The translations under genes and the position numbers were made by a program. DNA of 64,000 nt from Rhodovulum sp. MB263 (GTDB taxonomy: Bacteria; Pseudomonadota; Alphaproteobacteria; Rhodobacterales; Rhodobacteraceae), in NCBI RefSeq assembly GCF_002073975.1, contig NZ_CP020384.1, positions 3,692,001 through 3,756,000 on the forward strand, in the 5' to 3' direction. Numbering within the stretch: position 1 is the first letter of the stretch; the number at the start of each line of letters is the position of its first letter. Positions 27,641 through 37,930 of this stretch are shown piece after piece. The notes below the pieces were generated by a model. The model was not told the origin of the DNA, searched no databases, and was given only the letters and a program-made list of their open reading frames with translations.

Positions 27641-30196
27641 TCAACCCGCGGCCTGCCCCCGGATCGGCAGGCAACCCTCGGGGCGGTAGGCCTCGAGCGT
27701 CTCGACGATCTCGGACTTGCGCAGCGGCTTGGTCAGGCAACCGTTCAGCCCGGCCTCGAGGATGGCATCGACATCGCCGATCAGCGCATGCGCGGTCAGC
27801 GCCACCACCGGCACCGGGGCGGCGTCCGATCCGGCCTCGAGCGCGCGGATCCGGCGGGTCGCCTCCTTGCCGTCGCAGCCGGGCATCGAGATATCCATCA
27901 GGATCAGGTCCGGCCGGGCTTCGGCGAAGGCCGCCACAGCTTCGTGGCCGTCCTTCACGAAGCGGATGTCGAGCGCGAGCCCGTCCAGCATCTTTTCAAG
28001 GACCAGCCGGTTGGTGCGGTTATCCTCTGCCGCCAGAACCCGCATCGGGGTCGCGCCATGGGCAACCGGCGCCGCGAGCGGGGCCGGCGGGATCGGCAGG
28101 CGGACCGGTTTCCCGGCCGCAGGCGGCGCGAGTTGTGCCACCGCCTCGTAGAGCGCCCGGCGCAGAAGCGGCTTTTGCAGCACGAGATCGACCCCGCAGG
28201 CGACCGGATCGTCGCTCGCCCGCATCCGGGTCGGGTTCGAGGACAGCATCAGGATCGGGCCGCCATAGCCGCGATCGCGCAGGGCCCGGGCCAGGGACAT
28301 GCCGTCCATGCCGGGCATGCGGTGATCAGTGAGCACGAGATCGAAGCGCCCTGTCTCCTGCAGCGCCAGCTCGCCGCAGACATGGCTGACGACCTCCAGC
28401 CCGAGCTGGCCAAGCTGACGTTCGAGAATGGTCCGGTTGACTTCCTGATCGTCGACGACCAGCACCCGCCGGGCGCAGGTCGCGGGCGCGGCCGGAAGCT
28501 CGTCGGCCCCCTCGCAGACCGGCAGCGTCAGACGGATGCCGAAACAGGCGCCCGTGCCCTTGCCCGACACCAGCCAGATCTCGCCCCCCATCATCCCGAT
28601 CAGCCGCTGGGTGATGGCCAGCCCCAGCCCCGTCCCCTCGAACTGGCGATTCTCCTGGTCGTCGACCTGGTTGAACTCGCCGAAGATATGCTCCTGCAGC
28701 TCGGGCGCGATGCCGATCCCGGTATCCTCGACGATCAGATGGACCTGGTAGCTGCCCGGCGCATCCTCGAAACCGACGACCCGCACCAGCACATGGCCCG
28801 CTTCGGTGAACTTGACCGCATTGCCGACGAGATTGGTCAGGACCTGACGCACCCGCGCCCCGTCGCCGACGAAGCGGGTCGGCAGGAAGATGTCGTAATC
28901 GATCAGCATGTCGAGCCGCTTGTCCCTCGCCGGCGCCTGCAACAGCGTGGCCACCTCATGGATGATCCGCTCCAGATCGAAGGGGGCGGGATGCAGCGTG
29001 AGCTTGTCGGCCTCGATCTTCGAATAGTCGAGCACATCGTTGAGAAGCCCCAGCAGCGCCTCGCCCGATTCGCGGATGGTATGGGCGTAAAGCCGCTGGT
29101 CCTCCGACATCTCGGTCTCGCACAGAAGCTCGGCCATGCCGACGACCCCGTTCATCGGCGTGCGCAGCTCGTGGCTCATATTGGCCAGGAAGGCCGACTT
29201 GGCGCGGTTCGCGGCCTCGGCGGCGACACGGGCATGTTCGAGCGCCTCCTGCTGACGCTTCTGTTCCGAGATGTCGACCCGGAGCCCGACGATACCGCCA
29301 TCGGGCGTGCGCTGTTCCAGGATGCGCAGCCAGCGCCCGTCGGCAAGGCGCTGCTCGACCGGCGCCTTGGCCTCCCGGTGCTTGGCCAGGCGTTCGGCCA
29401 GCCACTCTTCCTCGCGGCCCACCGCATCGGTGTACTGACCATGCGCCAGCCCGTGGCGCAGGATGTCCTCGAACCGCGCGCCCGGCACCATTGCCGGGGC
29501 GCTTTCGGCATAGAACTCGCGGTAGCGGTCGTTGCACATCACCAGACGATCCTCGGCATCATAGAGCACGAAGGCATCGGGGATCGCCTCGACCGCGGCC
29601 CACATCCGCATCATGTCGGTGATGTTGATCGCAAGGCAGACCATGTCGCCCGAGGGCGTGCGGCGGTCGGTCAGCTTGAGATATTCGCCGGTCCAGAGCC
29701 GGACCACGCGCGGCGGCACCGGATCGAGATGCCAGCGCGACAACAGGCTTTCGACATAGTCCTGCGGCCGTTCATCGCCGATGTCGAAAAGCCCCTCCGC
29801 GACCGCCAGCCGGATGATCTCGTCATAGCGGATACCGGGACTGACCGCCTCGAGCCCCTCGAACAGACCGAAGAAGGCACTGTTGCCGATCACCAGCCGA
29901 TCGTCGGGCCCGAACAGCGAAAAGCCGTCCTTGACGGTTTCGAGCGAATCCCAGAGCCGTTGCCTGGCGACGGTGAAATCCTTCGAGACCTCGGCCAGCT
30001 CATTCATCACCTCATGCGTGCGCCCGCGCAACTCGTCGGCGGCCTGGCGGGTCTGGGCGACCTCTTCGGTCAGCGCATCGGCGCGCAGCGCGAGCCTGCG
30101 GTTCGCGTCGAACAGCTCGCGGCTTTTCTGTTCCAGCAGACGCTCTGCCGCCAGACGGGCGCGCCGCTCCCTGGCCAGCTTGTCGTGAAGATCCAT
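27641..30196 (-). CDS. Hybrid sensor histidine kinase with two receiver domains
   Basis: 851 residues from ATG 30196, preceded by AGGAGG. A coiled coil occupies about 1-70 (LLEQKSRELFDANRRLALRA). Two PAS domains follow (VKDGFSLFGPDDRLVIGN near 85; IPDAFVLYDAEDRLVMCN near 205). The kinase core has the phospho-acceptor in FLANMSHELRTPMNG around residue 342 and ATP-binding boxes NAVKFTEAG, DTGIGI and GTGLGLAIT. Two REC domains have Asp near 621 (LTDHRMPGMDG) and 765 (LMDISMPGCDG). There are no membrane segments, so it senses a cytoplasmic cue. No Hpt or output protein is adjacent. Confidence 0.93.
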   Translation of the reverse strand: MDLHDKLARERRARLAAERLLEQKSRELFDANRRLALRADALTEEVAQTRQAADELRGRTHEVMNELAEVSKDFTVARQRLWDSLETVKDGFSLFGPDDRLVIGNSAFFGLFEGLEAVSPGIRYDEIIRLAVAEGLFDIGDERPQDYVESLLSRWHLDPVPPRVVRLWTGEYLKLTDRRTPSGDMVCLAINITDMMRMWAAVEAIPDAFVLYDAEDRLVMCNDRYREFYAESAPAMVPGARFEDILRHGLAHGQYTDAVGREEEWLAERLAKHREAKAPVEQRLADGRWLRILEQRTPDGGIVGLRVDISEQKRQQEALEHARVAAEAANRAKSAFLANMSHELRTPMNGVVGMAELLCETEMSEDQRLYAHTIRESGEALLGLLNDVLDYSKIEADKLTLHPAPFDLERIIHEVATLLQAPARDKRLDMLIDYDIFLPTRFVGDGARVRQVLTNLVGNAVKFTEAGHVLVRVVGFEDAPGSYQVHLIVEDTGIGIAPELQEHIFGEFNQVDDQENRQFEGTGLGLAITQRLIGMMGGEIWLVSGKGTGACFGIRLTLPVCEGADELPAAPATCARRVLVVDDQEVNRTILERQLGQLGLEVVSHVCGELALQETGRFDLVLTDHRMPGMDGMSLARALRDRGYGGPILMLSSNPTRMRASDDPVACGVDLVLQKPLLRRALYEAVAQLAPPAAGKPVRLPIPPAPLAAPVAHGATPMRVLAAEDNRTNRLVLEKMLDGLALDIRFVKDGHEAVAAFAEARPDLILMDISMPGCDGKEATRRIRALEAGSDAAPVPVVALTAHALIGDVDAILEAGLNGCLTKPLRKSEIVETLEAYRPEGCLPIRGQAAG

Positions 30197-30333
30197 GCCG
30201 GACCTCCTGGTCCCGTTTCTCAGGTATTGGCCGCGCCGGCATGAACAGCCGATTAACGCGGATGGGAATCCTTGCAAATTACGCGCGCGACGTGTCAGCA
30301 TCCGGACGATTTCAGACTGATCGGGAGGCCGCG

Positions 30334-33300
30334 ATGGCCCGTTCTGCTGCCCTTCTGGCGCTTGCCCTCAGCGCATTTGCGAGCCTCGCGACCGGCGCCG
30401 CGGCGCAATCCTCGGCCCGGTCCTCCGACAATCCGCTGCCTGACCGGCGCGCGGTGCTCTGGCGCGACATGGATTTTCCGGGCAGCGATCTCAGGACACT
30501 GCTCGACACCGATCTGCCCGCCTGCCTTCGGGCCTGCCTGAGCGATGCGCGCTGCGCGGCCTTCACCTTCAATGCCCGCTCGGATGCCTGCTTTCCCAAG
30601 GCCCGGACCGGTCAGCCCACCCCCTATGCGGGCGCGGTCTCGGCGCGGATCGTGGCGACCGACCCGGCGACCCTCGCTGCCGCCCCGGCCCGTGCCGCCG
30701 AGTTGAGCTTCTTGCAGAGCGGCGATCTGGCCGAGGCCCGCCGTCAGGCCGAAAAACTGCCGCAGGACCATCCCGTCGACGACGCCACGCTGGACGAGCT
30801 GCGCCGCGCGGCAGCTTCTGCCCGTGCCGCGAACCGCCCGGGCGAGGCGCGCCGGCTGCTGGGCGCCGCGGTCGCGCTGCGCGACGATGCCGCCGCCTGG
30901 ACGGATTATGCCGCCGCCACGGCCGCGCTCTCGCCCGACGACCGCTCCGCCCGGCGCCGGGTCCGCCAGGACGCCCTTTCGGCATCGGTCAACGCCTATC
31001 TGCGCGGCAGCGTCCCGGCGCTCCGCGCGCGGGCTCTGGACGTGATGGCCGGCGCGCTCGAGGATCTGGGGCGCGGCCGCGACATGATCCCGGCGCTGCG
31101 GCTGGCCGAGGCGCTCGCGCCGCGGGACGAGCGGCAGGCCCGCCTCGACGAGGCCATCGGCAAATACGGCTTCCGGATCACCGATACCGTGGTCGAAAGC
31201 GATGCCGCCCGGCCCCGGATCTGCGCCGAGTTCTCCGAGGATCTGGTCAAGGCCCGGATCGACTACGCCCCCTTCGTGCAACTGCCCGACCCGGGACTGG
31301 CCGTCACCGCCGAGGACCGCCGGCTTTGCGTCGAGGGGGTGAAGCATGGCGAACGCTACCGGCTGACCTTCCGCGCCGGTCTGCACGCCGCAAGCGGCGA
31401 GACGCTGGCAAAGCCCGTGACGCTGACCCAGTATGTCCGCGACCGCAGCCCTTCGGTCCGGTTCCCGGGCCGCGCCTATGTCCTGCCGAAGACGGGCGGC
31501 GCCGCTCTGCCCGTCGTCACCGTCAATTCCGGCAGTCTCGATCTGACGCTTTACCGGATGTCGGATCGCAACCTGCTGCGCGCCGTTCAGGACGGCTATT
31601 TCGGCCAGGCGATCTCGCCCTGGCAGGAAGACACCGTCTCGACCGATCTGGCCGAAAAGGTCTGGTCGGGCCGCGCCGAGGTCGGAAGCGATCTGAACCG
31701 CGACGTGACCACCCGGCTGCCGCTCGATGCCGCGCTGGCGGGCCAGCCCGCCGGGGTCTACGCGCTGAGCGCCGCGATCCCGGGCGAGGATCCCTATGAG
31801 ATGCCCGCCGCGACCCAGTGGTTCGTTCTGTCCGATCTGGGTCTTGCCAGCATGAGCGGCACCGACGGGCTGCATGTCTTCGTGCGCAGCCTCGGCAGTG
31901 CCGAGCCGAAGGCCGGGGTCGAGGTCTCGCTGCTGTCCCGCGCCAACGAGGTGCTGGGCAAGGCCACCACCGACGCCAAAGGCTATGCGCGATTCGAACC
32001 GGGGCTCACGCGCGGACGCGCGGGCGCCGCACCCGCCATGCTGACCGCCGGGGACGGTGACGCCGATATCGCCTTCCTGTCGCTGACCGATCCCGAATTC
32101 GACCTCTCGGACCGGGGCGTCGAGGGCCGCGAGCCCGCGCCGCCCATCGATGTCTTCCTGACCACCGATCGCGGCGCTTACCGCACCGGCGAGACCGTTC
32201 ATGCGACCGCACTGGCCCGCGACGACCGCGCCGAGGCCATCGCCGATCTGCCGCTGACCGCGATCCTGACGCGCCCCGACGGGCTGGAACATGCCCGCCA
32301 GCTGTCGCAGGGCGGTATCGCGGGGGGCCATATCTTCGATCTGGACATCGCCGGGACCGCACCGCGCGGCACCTGGAAACTCGATCTCTATGCCGATCCC
32401 GAGGCGCCCGCGCTGGCCTCGTCCAAGATCTTGGTCGAGGATTTCCTGCCCGAACGGATCGATTTCGAGCTCGGCCTGCCCGAGGCGCCCATCGACCCGG
32501 CCGCCCCGCCGATGCTGTCGGTCGAGGCGCGCTATCTGTTCGGGGCACCCGGCGCCGATCTGCCCATCGAGGGCGAGGTGCAACTGGCCGCCGTCTCCGC
32601 TCTGCCCGCCTATCCGGGCTTCGTCTTCGGCCGCTACGACGCCTCGGTCGCGCCAGCGATGGCCGCGATCGATGACACCGGCCGTACCGATGCGGCGGGC
32701 CAGGCCCGGATCGGGCTGTCCCTGCCGACCCTCAGGACCGAGGGCAAACCGGTCGAGGCCCGGATCACCCTGCGCCTGTCCGAAGGCTCGGGCCGCCCGG
32801 TCGAGCGCAGCCTCACCCGCCCCGTCGCGCCATCCGGCCCGATGGTCGGGATCAGGCCGCGCTTCGAGGGCGACCTGCCCGAGGGCGCCGAGGCCGGGTT
32901 CGATCTGATCGCGCTCGGCGCCGACGGCCGTCCCGAGAACACGCCGCTCCACTGGGCGCTGAACCGGGTCGAGACCCGCTATCAGTGGTACCGCGTCGAT
33001 GGCGACTGGCGGTGGGAGCCGATCACCACCCGCGAGCGCATCTCCGAAGGCGAGACCCGGCCCGAGGACGGCCGTGCCTCGGTCGCGGTGCCGGTGCGCT
33101 GGGGGCGCTACGAGCTGGTGGCCGAGCGCCGCGAGGGCGCCTGGGCCGAGGCCGCGGTGGCCTTCGATGCCGGCTGGTACGCGCCCGCCGATGCCAGCAC
33201 CACGCCCGACATGCTGGAGCTGTCCCTGGACAAGCCCGCCTATCGCCCCGGCGAGACCGCGACGCTGAGGATCGTGCCGCGCCAGCCGGGCAAGGGGCTG

Positions 33301-35802
33301 GTGACGGTGATGTCGAACCGGCTGATCGACATGGTGCCGGTCGAGCTGACCGAGGGCGAGAACGTCGTCCGCCTGCCCGTGACCGACGACTGGGGGTCGG
33401 GGGCCTATGTCGCCACGACCCTGATCCGGCCGATGGACCTGCCTGCGGGCCATAACCCGACCCGGGCGCTGGGGCTGGCCCATGCCGCAGTCGACCCCGG
33501 CCCGCACCGGCTGGCGGCCGCCTTCGAGGTCCCGGCCAAGGCCGAACCGCGCCAGCCGCTCGACATCGCGCTGAAGGTCGACGGCATCGCCCCGGGCGAA
33601 ACCGCCCATGCCACCATCGCGGCCGTCGATCTGGGCATCCTGAACGTCACGGCCTTTGCCAGCCCCGACCCGGACGGCCATTATTTCGGGCAGAGAAAGC
33701 TCGGGATGGGGCTGCGCGACGTCTATGGGCGGCTCATCGACGGGCTGAACGGCGCCATGGGCACGGTGCGCTCGGGCGGCGACGGCACGGCCGGGATGCG
33801 CCGTCAGGCGCCGCCCCCGACCGAGGAACTGGTCGCGCTGTTCTCGGGGCCGGTGACGGTGGACGAAGACGGTGTCGCCCATGCCCGCCTCGACATCCCC
33901 GCCTTCAACGGCACGCTCCGGCTGATGGCGGTCGCCTGGTCGCCGACCGGGGTCGGCCAGGCCGAGGCCGATATCCTGATCCGCGATCCGGTGGTGGTGA
34001 CGGCCAGCCTGCCGCGCTTCCTCGCGCCCGGCGACGAAAGCCGCCTGCTGCTGGAGCTGGTCCATGCCGAGGGCCCGGCCGGCCGCATGCCGCTGAGTGT
34101 CACCGGAGAGGGAGTCACCCTCGATCCGGCCGCGATCCCCGAGGCGGTCGAACTGGCCGAGGGCGGCAAGACCGCGCTCTCGATCCCGATCACGGCGGGC
34201 ACGCCGGGGGTACAGCATGTAAAGGTCGCGCTGAGCACGCCCGATGGCAAGGTGCTGAACCGGACCCTGACCCTGCCGGTCGAGGTCACCGATCCCGAGA
34301 GCGTGCGGAAATCGCGCTTCACCCTTGCCGACGGGCAGAGCTTCACCGCCGATGACGCGCTTTTCGCCGGCATGCTGCCCGGCACCGGGCGCGCGACTCT
34401 GGCGCTTGGCCCGATCGCGCGGCTCGATGCGGCGGGGCTGCTGGCCGGCCTCGACCGCTATCCCTATGGCTGCACCGAGCAGGTGACGTCAAAGGCGCTG
34501 CCGCTGCTTTACCTCGACCAGCTGGCCGAGGTGCTGGGACTTGGCAGCGGCGAGCCTCTGGCCGACCGGCTGGACAAGGCCGTGACCGAGGTGCTGGCGA
34601 ACCAGTCGCCCTCGGGCGGGTTCGGGCTCTGGGCCCCGGGTGCGGGCGATTTCTGGCTCGACGCCTATGTCACCGATTTCCTGTCGCGCGCCCGCGCGCA
34701 GGGCGTGACGGTGCCCGACCGGGCCTTCGGAATGGCGCTCGACAACCTGCAGAACCGGGTCAATTACGCGCCCGATTTCGACGATGGCGGCGAGGATATC
34801 GCCTATGCGCTGATGGTGCTGGCGCGCGAGGGCAAGGCCGCGATGGCGGACCTGCGCTACTATGCCGACACCAGGGCCGAGGCCTTCGCGACGCCGCTGG
34901 CCGCCGGACAGCTTGGCGCGGCGCTGGCCGCCTATGGCGACCCGACGCGGGCCGATCTGATGTTCGCCCGCGCCGCCCGGATGATGGCCGGGCGGATCGG
35001 CCGGGACGAGCCCCCGGTCTGGCGCGCCGATTACGGCACCGATCTGCGCGACGCGGCGGGGCTTCTGACGCTGGCCCTCGCGGCGGGCAGTAGCGCCGTC
35101 GACCGCGATGCGCTGACCGGCTATCTGGCAGCGACCGACCGGCCGCTCTCGACCCAGGAAGCGAGCTGGATGCTGCTGGCCACCCATGAACTGATCGACC
35201 GTCCCGGCGCCGAGGGCTTCACCCTGAACGGCGCGCCCCTGACGGGGCCTCTGGTTCGGCCGCTGAGGCAGGGCGACGGCCCGGTGGTGCTGGGCAATGA
35301 AAGCGGCCGCCCCGAGACGCTGACCGTCACCAGCTTCGGCGTGCCCGAGGTGCCCGAGCCCGCGGGCGGCAACGGCTATGCCATCTCGCGGCAGCACTAT
35401 ACGCTGGAGGGCGATCCGGTCACGCTCGATGCCGTGGCGCAGGGCACCCGGATCGTGACGGTGCTGGAGGTCACGCCCTTCTCCTCCGACCGGGCGAGGC
35501 TGATGATCGCCGACCCGATCCCGGCGGGCTTCGAGATCGACAATCCGAACCTGCTTCGGGCGGGCGACATCCGGGCACTCGACTGGCTTGGCACCACCGC
35601 CGAGGTGCGCCACAGCGAGGCACGGCAGGACCGCTTCCTTGCCGCGCTCGACTGGGGGTCGACCGACGCGGTCCGGCTGGCCTATATCCTGCGCGCGACC
35701 GCGCCCGGCAGCTATCGCGCCCCTGCGGCCAGCGTCGAGGACATGTATCGCCCCGACCGCCGCGCCTGGAGTGATGCGGGTCGTGCCAGCGTCACGCCAT
35801 GA
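30334..35802 (+). CDS. Bacterial alpha-2-macroglobulin with thioester motif
   Basis: 1822 residues from ATG 30334 (GGAGG 5 bases upstream), starting with a signal peptide (LLALALSAFASLATGAAA). A small Cys-containing PAN/apple-like stretch follows (LPACLRACLSDARCAAFTF, near 65-85). The macroglobulin domains run through the middle, and the reactive thioester is YGCTEQ with Cys at residue 1380. This periplasmic protein traps invading proteases by covalent capture. It lacks the obvious lipobox of E. coli YfhM. Its stop overlaps the pbpC start by four bases, the conserved pairing thought to protect and then repair the cell wall. Confidence 0.94.
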   Translation: MARSAALLALALSAFASLATGAAAQSSARSSDNPLPDRRAVLWRDMDFPGSDLRTLLDTDLPACLRACLSDARCAAFTFNARSDACFPKARTGQPTPYAGAVSARIVATDPATLAAAPARAAELSFLQSGDLAEARRQAEKLPQDHPVDDATLDELRRAAASARAANRPGEARRLLGAAVALRDDAAAWTDYAAATAALSPDDRSARRRVRQDALSASVNAYLRGSVPALRARALDVMAGALEDLGRGRDMIPALRLAEALAPRDERQARLDEAIGKYGFRITDTVVESDAARPRICAEFSEDLVKARIDYAPFVQLPDPGLAVTAEDRRLCVEGVKHGERYRLTFRAGLHAASGETLAKPVTLTQYVRDRSPSVRFPGRAYVLPKTGGAALPVVTVNSGSLDLTLYRMSDRNLLRAVQDGYFGQAISPWQEDTVSTDLAEKVWSGRAEVGSDLNRDVTTRLPLDAALAGQPAGVYALSAAIPGEDPYEMPAATQWFVLSDLGLASMSGTDGLHVFVRSLGSAEPKAGVEVSLLSRANEVLGKATTDAKGYARFEPGLTRGRAGAAPAMLTAGDGDADIAFLSLTDPEFDLSDRGVEGREPAPPIDVFLTTDRGAYRTGETVHATALARDDRAEAIADLPLTAILTRPDGLEHARQLSQGGIAGGHIFDLDIAGTAPRGTWKLDLYADPEAPALASSKILVEDFLPERIDFELGLPEAPIDPAAPPMLSVEARYLFGAPGADLPIEGEVQLAAVSALPAYPGFVFGRYDASVAPAMAAIDDTGRTDAAGQARIGLSLPTLRTEGKPVEARITLRLSEGSGRPVERSLTRPVAPSGPMVGIRPRFEGDLPEGAEAGFDLIALGADGRPENTPLHWALNRVETRYQWYRVDGDWRWEPITTRERISEGETRPEDGRASVAVPVRWGRYELVAERREGAWAEAAVAFDAGWYAPADASTTPDMLELSLDKPAYRPGETATLRIVPRQPGKGLVTVMSNRLIDMVPVELTEGENVVRLPVTDDWGSGAYVATTLIRPMDLPAGHNPTRALGLAHAAVDPGPHRLAAAFEVPAKAEPRQPLDIALKVDGIAPGETAHATIAAVDLGILNVTAFASPDPDGHYFGQRKLGMGLRDVYGRLIDGLNGAMGTVRSGGDGTAGMRRQAPPPTEELVALFSGPVTVDEDGVAHARLDIPAFNGTLRLMAVAWSPTGVGQAEADILIRDPVVVTASLPRFLAPGDESRLLLELVHAEGPAGRMPLSVTGEGVTLDPAAIPEAVELAEGGKTALSIPITAGTPGVQHVKVALSTPDGKVLNRTLTLPVEVTDPESVRKSRFTLADGQSFTADDALFAGMLPGTGRATLALGPIARLDAAGLLAGLDRYPYGCTEQVTSKALPLLYLDQLAEVLGLGSGEPLADRLDKAVTEVLANQSPSGGFGLWAPGAGDFWLDAYVTDFLSRARAQGVTVPDRAFGMALDNLQNRVNYAPDFDDGGEDIAYALMVLAREGKAAMADLRYYADTRAEAFATPLAAGQLGAALAAYGDPTRADLMFARAARMMAGRIGRDEPPVWRADYGTDLRDAAGLLTLALAAGSSAVDRDALTGYLAATDRPLSTQEASWMLLATHELIDRPGAEGFTLNGAPLTGPLVRPLRQGDGPVVLGNESGRPETLTVTSFGVPEVPEPAGGNGYAISRQHYTLEGDPVTLDAVAQGTRIVTVLEVTPFSSDRARLMIADPIPAGFEIDNPNLLRAGDIRALDWLGTTAEVRHSEARQDRFLAALDWGSTDAVRLAYILRATAPGSYRAPAASVEDMYRPDRRAWSDAGRASVTP

Positions 35803-37832
35803 GGGCACTCCTGCCCGCGCTGGCGGCGGTGCTGTTTCTCGGCGCCGCCGCACGCGATGCAACCGACGCCTGGATCGACGCGACCGTACTGCCGCCGCTG
35901 ACCGCCGAGACCTCGGTCGAGGTGCTAGACCGGAAAGGCAGGCTTCTGCGCGCCTATACGGTCGAGGATGGGCGCTGGCGGCTCGCGGCCAGTCCCGACC
36001 AAGTCGACCCGCTCTATGTCAGGATGCTCGTCGCCTATGAGGACCGCCGGTTCCGCTCCCATCCCGGCATCGACGCGCTGGCACTCGCGCGTGCGGCGGG
36101 CCAGGCGCTGACCCATGGCCGGATCGTCTCGGGCGGCTCGACCCTGTCGATGCAGACCGCGCGGCTTCTGGAAGACAGCGGCACCGGGCGCTGGGCGGGC
36201 AAGTTCCGGCAGATGCGGGTGGCGCTGGCGCTGGAGCGACGGATCGGCAAGGACGGCATCCTCGCGCTTTACCTCGCCCACGCCCCCTTCGGCGGCAATC
36301 TCGAAGGCATCGCAGCGGGCAGCCTCGCCTGGTTCGGCAAGCCGCCCGCACGCCTGAGCCCCGCCGAGGCGGCGCTTCTGGTCGCGCTGCCGCAATCGCC
36401 CGAGACCCGCCGCCCCGACCGCGCGGCCGACGCCGCCCGGAGCGCCCGCGACCGGGTGCTTTCGCGGATGGCAGAAGCGGGCGTTCTGAACGCCGAGACC
36501 GCCGCCCGCGCCGCCCGAAGCCCGGTTCCTGTAACCCGCCGCCCCTTCCCAGAGCTTGCGCCCCATCTGGCCGACCGCGCCCGCGCCGCCGAGCCGGGGG
36601 CGCGCCTCCATCGCCTGACCCTCGATGCGGGCCTGCAGGCGCGGCTGGAAACGCTTGTCCGCGACACCGTCCGCCCGATGGGTGCCCGGCTCTCGGCGGC
36701 CCTGATCGTCGCCGATCACCGCAGCGGCGAGATCCTGGCCGAGATCGGCAGCCCCGATTACACCGACACCGCCCGCGACGGCTTCGTCGACATGGCGCTG
36801 GCGCCGCGCTCGCCCGGATCGACCCTGAAACCGCTGGTTTACGGCCTGGCCTTTGCCGAGGGGCTGGCCCATCCCGAAACCCTGATCGAGGACCGCCCGA
36901 CCGCCTTCGGCAGCTACCGCCCGTCGAATTTCGACGGCCGCTACCGCGGCACCGTGCCGGTCCGTGCGGCACTTCAGGCCTCGCTCAACATTCCCGCCGT
37001 GGCCCTGACCGAGGCACTCGGCCCGGCCCGGTTGCTGGCCCGGCTGAAACGCGCCGGCGCAAGGCCCGCCCTGCCCGACGGCGCACACGGGCTCGCCATC
37101 GCGCTGGGCGGGCTCGGCCTCACGCTCGAAGATCTCGCCCGGCTCTATGCCGCGCTGGCCGAGGGCGGGCGCCCGGTGCCTCTGCACTGGCGCATGGGGG
37201 CTGTGCCCGCAACAGATGGCCCGCCGGTCCTGACCCCCGAAGCCGCCTGGCAGGTCGGCGACATCCTGCGCGGGGTGCCCGCCCCCGCCAGCGCCCCCCA
37301 GGGCCGGATCGCCTTCAAGACCGGCACCTCCTACGGCCACCGCGATGCCTGGGCGGTGGGCTTCGACGGGCGCCATGTGGTGGCGGTCTGGATCGGCCGC
37401 CCCGACGGCACCCCGGTGCCGGGCGCCTTCGGCGCCGACCGGGCGGCACCGCTCCTGTTCGACGCCTTCGCCCGGCTCGGGCCGCCTAAGGCGCTGCCGC
37501 CGCCCCCGCCCGGCACGCTGATCGCTGCAAACAGCGCCCTGCCCGCACCGCTCCGCCACTTCGCCCGGCCGGGCGAGACGCCCGGCGCCGACATGCTGCG
37601 CCTAGCCTTCCCGCCCGACGGCGCCGATCTCGCGCTCGACGGCGCGCCCCTGACGGTCAAGATCGAGGGCGGCACGCCTCCCTTCACCCTGCTGGCCGAT
37701 GGCCGCCCCCTCGCCACCGGCCTCAGACACCGAACCGCCGCCCTGCCTGCGCCCGGCCCGGGCTTCGTCATCCTCTCGGCCATCGACGCCGCCGGGCACG
37801 CCGTCCGCGCGCGCCTGCACCTGACCGACTGA
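35799..37832 (+). CDS. pbpC: Penicillin-binding protein 1C (peptidoglycan glycosyltransferase/transpeptidase)
   Basis: 677 residues. An N-terminal hydrophobic anchor (LLPALAAVLFLGAAA) is followed by the GT51 glycosyltransferase motif EDRRFRSHPGID near 76 and GGSTLSMQTARLL near 110. The transpeptidase has the SxxK motif in SPGSTLKPLVYG, SLN in QASLNIPAVAL, and KTGTSYGHRDAW. The C-terminal part is the BiPBP_C domain (FPPDGADLALDGAPLTVKIEGG). Translationally coupled to the macroglobulin gene. Confidence 0.94.
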   Translation: MRALLPALAAVLFLGAAARDATDAWIDATVLPPLTAETSVEVLDRKGRLLRAYTVEDGRWRLAASPDQVDPLYVRMLVAYEDRRFRSHPGIDALALARAAGQALTHGRIVSGGSTLSMQTARLLEDSGTGRWAGKFRQMRVALALERRIGKDGILALYLAHAPFGGNLEGIAAGSLAWFGKPPARLSPAEAALLVALPQSPETRRPDRAADAARSARDRVLSRMAEAGVLNAETAARAARSPVPVTRRPFPELAPHLADRARAAEPGARLHRLTLDAGLQARLETLVRDTVRPMGARLSAALIVADHRSGEILAEIGSPDYTDTARDGFVDMALAPRSPGSTLKPLVYGLAFAEGLAHPETLIEDRPTAFGSYRPSNFDGRYRGTVPVRAALQASLNIPAVALTEALGPARLLARLKRAGARPALPDGAHGLAIALGGLGLTLEDLARLYAALAEGGRPVPLHWRMGAVPATDGPPVLTPEAAWQVGDILRGVPAPASAPQGRIAFKTGTSYGHRDAWAVGFDGRHVVAVWIGRPDGTPVPGAFGADRAAPLLFDAFARLGPPKALPPPPPGTLIAANSALPAPLRHFARPGETPGADMLRLAFPPDGADLALDGAPLTVKIEGGTPPFTLLADGRPLATGLRHRTAALPAPGPGFVILSAIDAAGHAVRARLHLTD

Positions 37833-37869
37833 CAATCCCGGTCTTCTTCTTGGCGAAAATACCCGAAAC

Positions 37870-37921
37870 GGCGCGCCCGGCAGGGGCGCGCCCCAGTGAG
37901 AGACTGGCCCCGAAAGGGGCC
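37870..37921. terminator. Two hairpins between the convergent pbpC and thiolase genes
   Basis: GGCGCGCCC (37870-37878) pairs with GGGCGCGCC (37884-37892), and GGCCCC (37906-37911) with GGGGCC (37916-37921) around GAAA. They lie between the pbpC stop and the thiolase stop and probably act in both directions; there is no long T run. Confidence 0.5.
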
Positions 37922-37930
37922 TCCGCCGGA

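Noticed and set aside
30295-34218. Open frame of 1307 codons antisense to the macroglobulin gene
   Set aside because: The plus strand encodes a complete macroglobulin with thioester motif; the antisense frame is Arg/Gly/Asp-rich without domains, a codon-bias shadow of GC-rich DNA.
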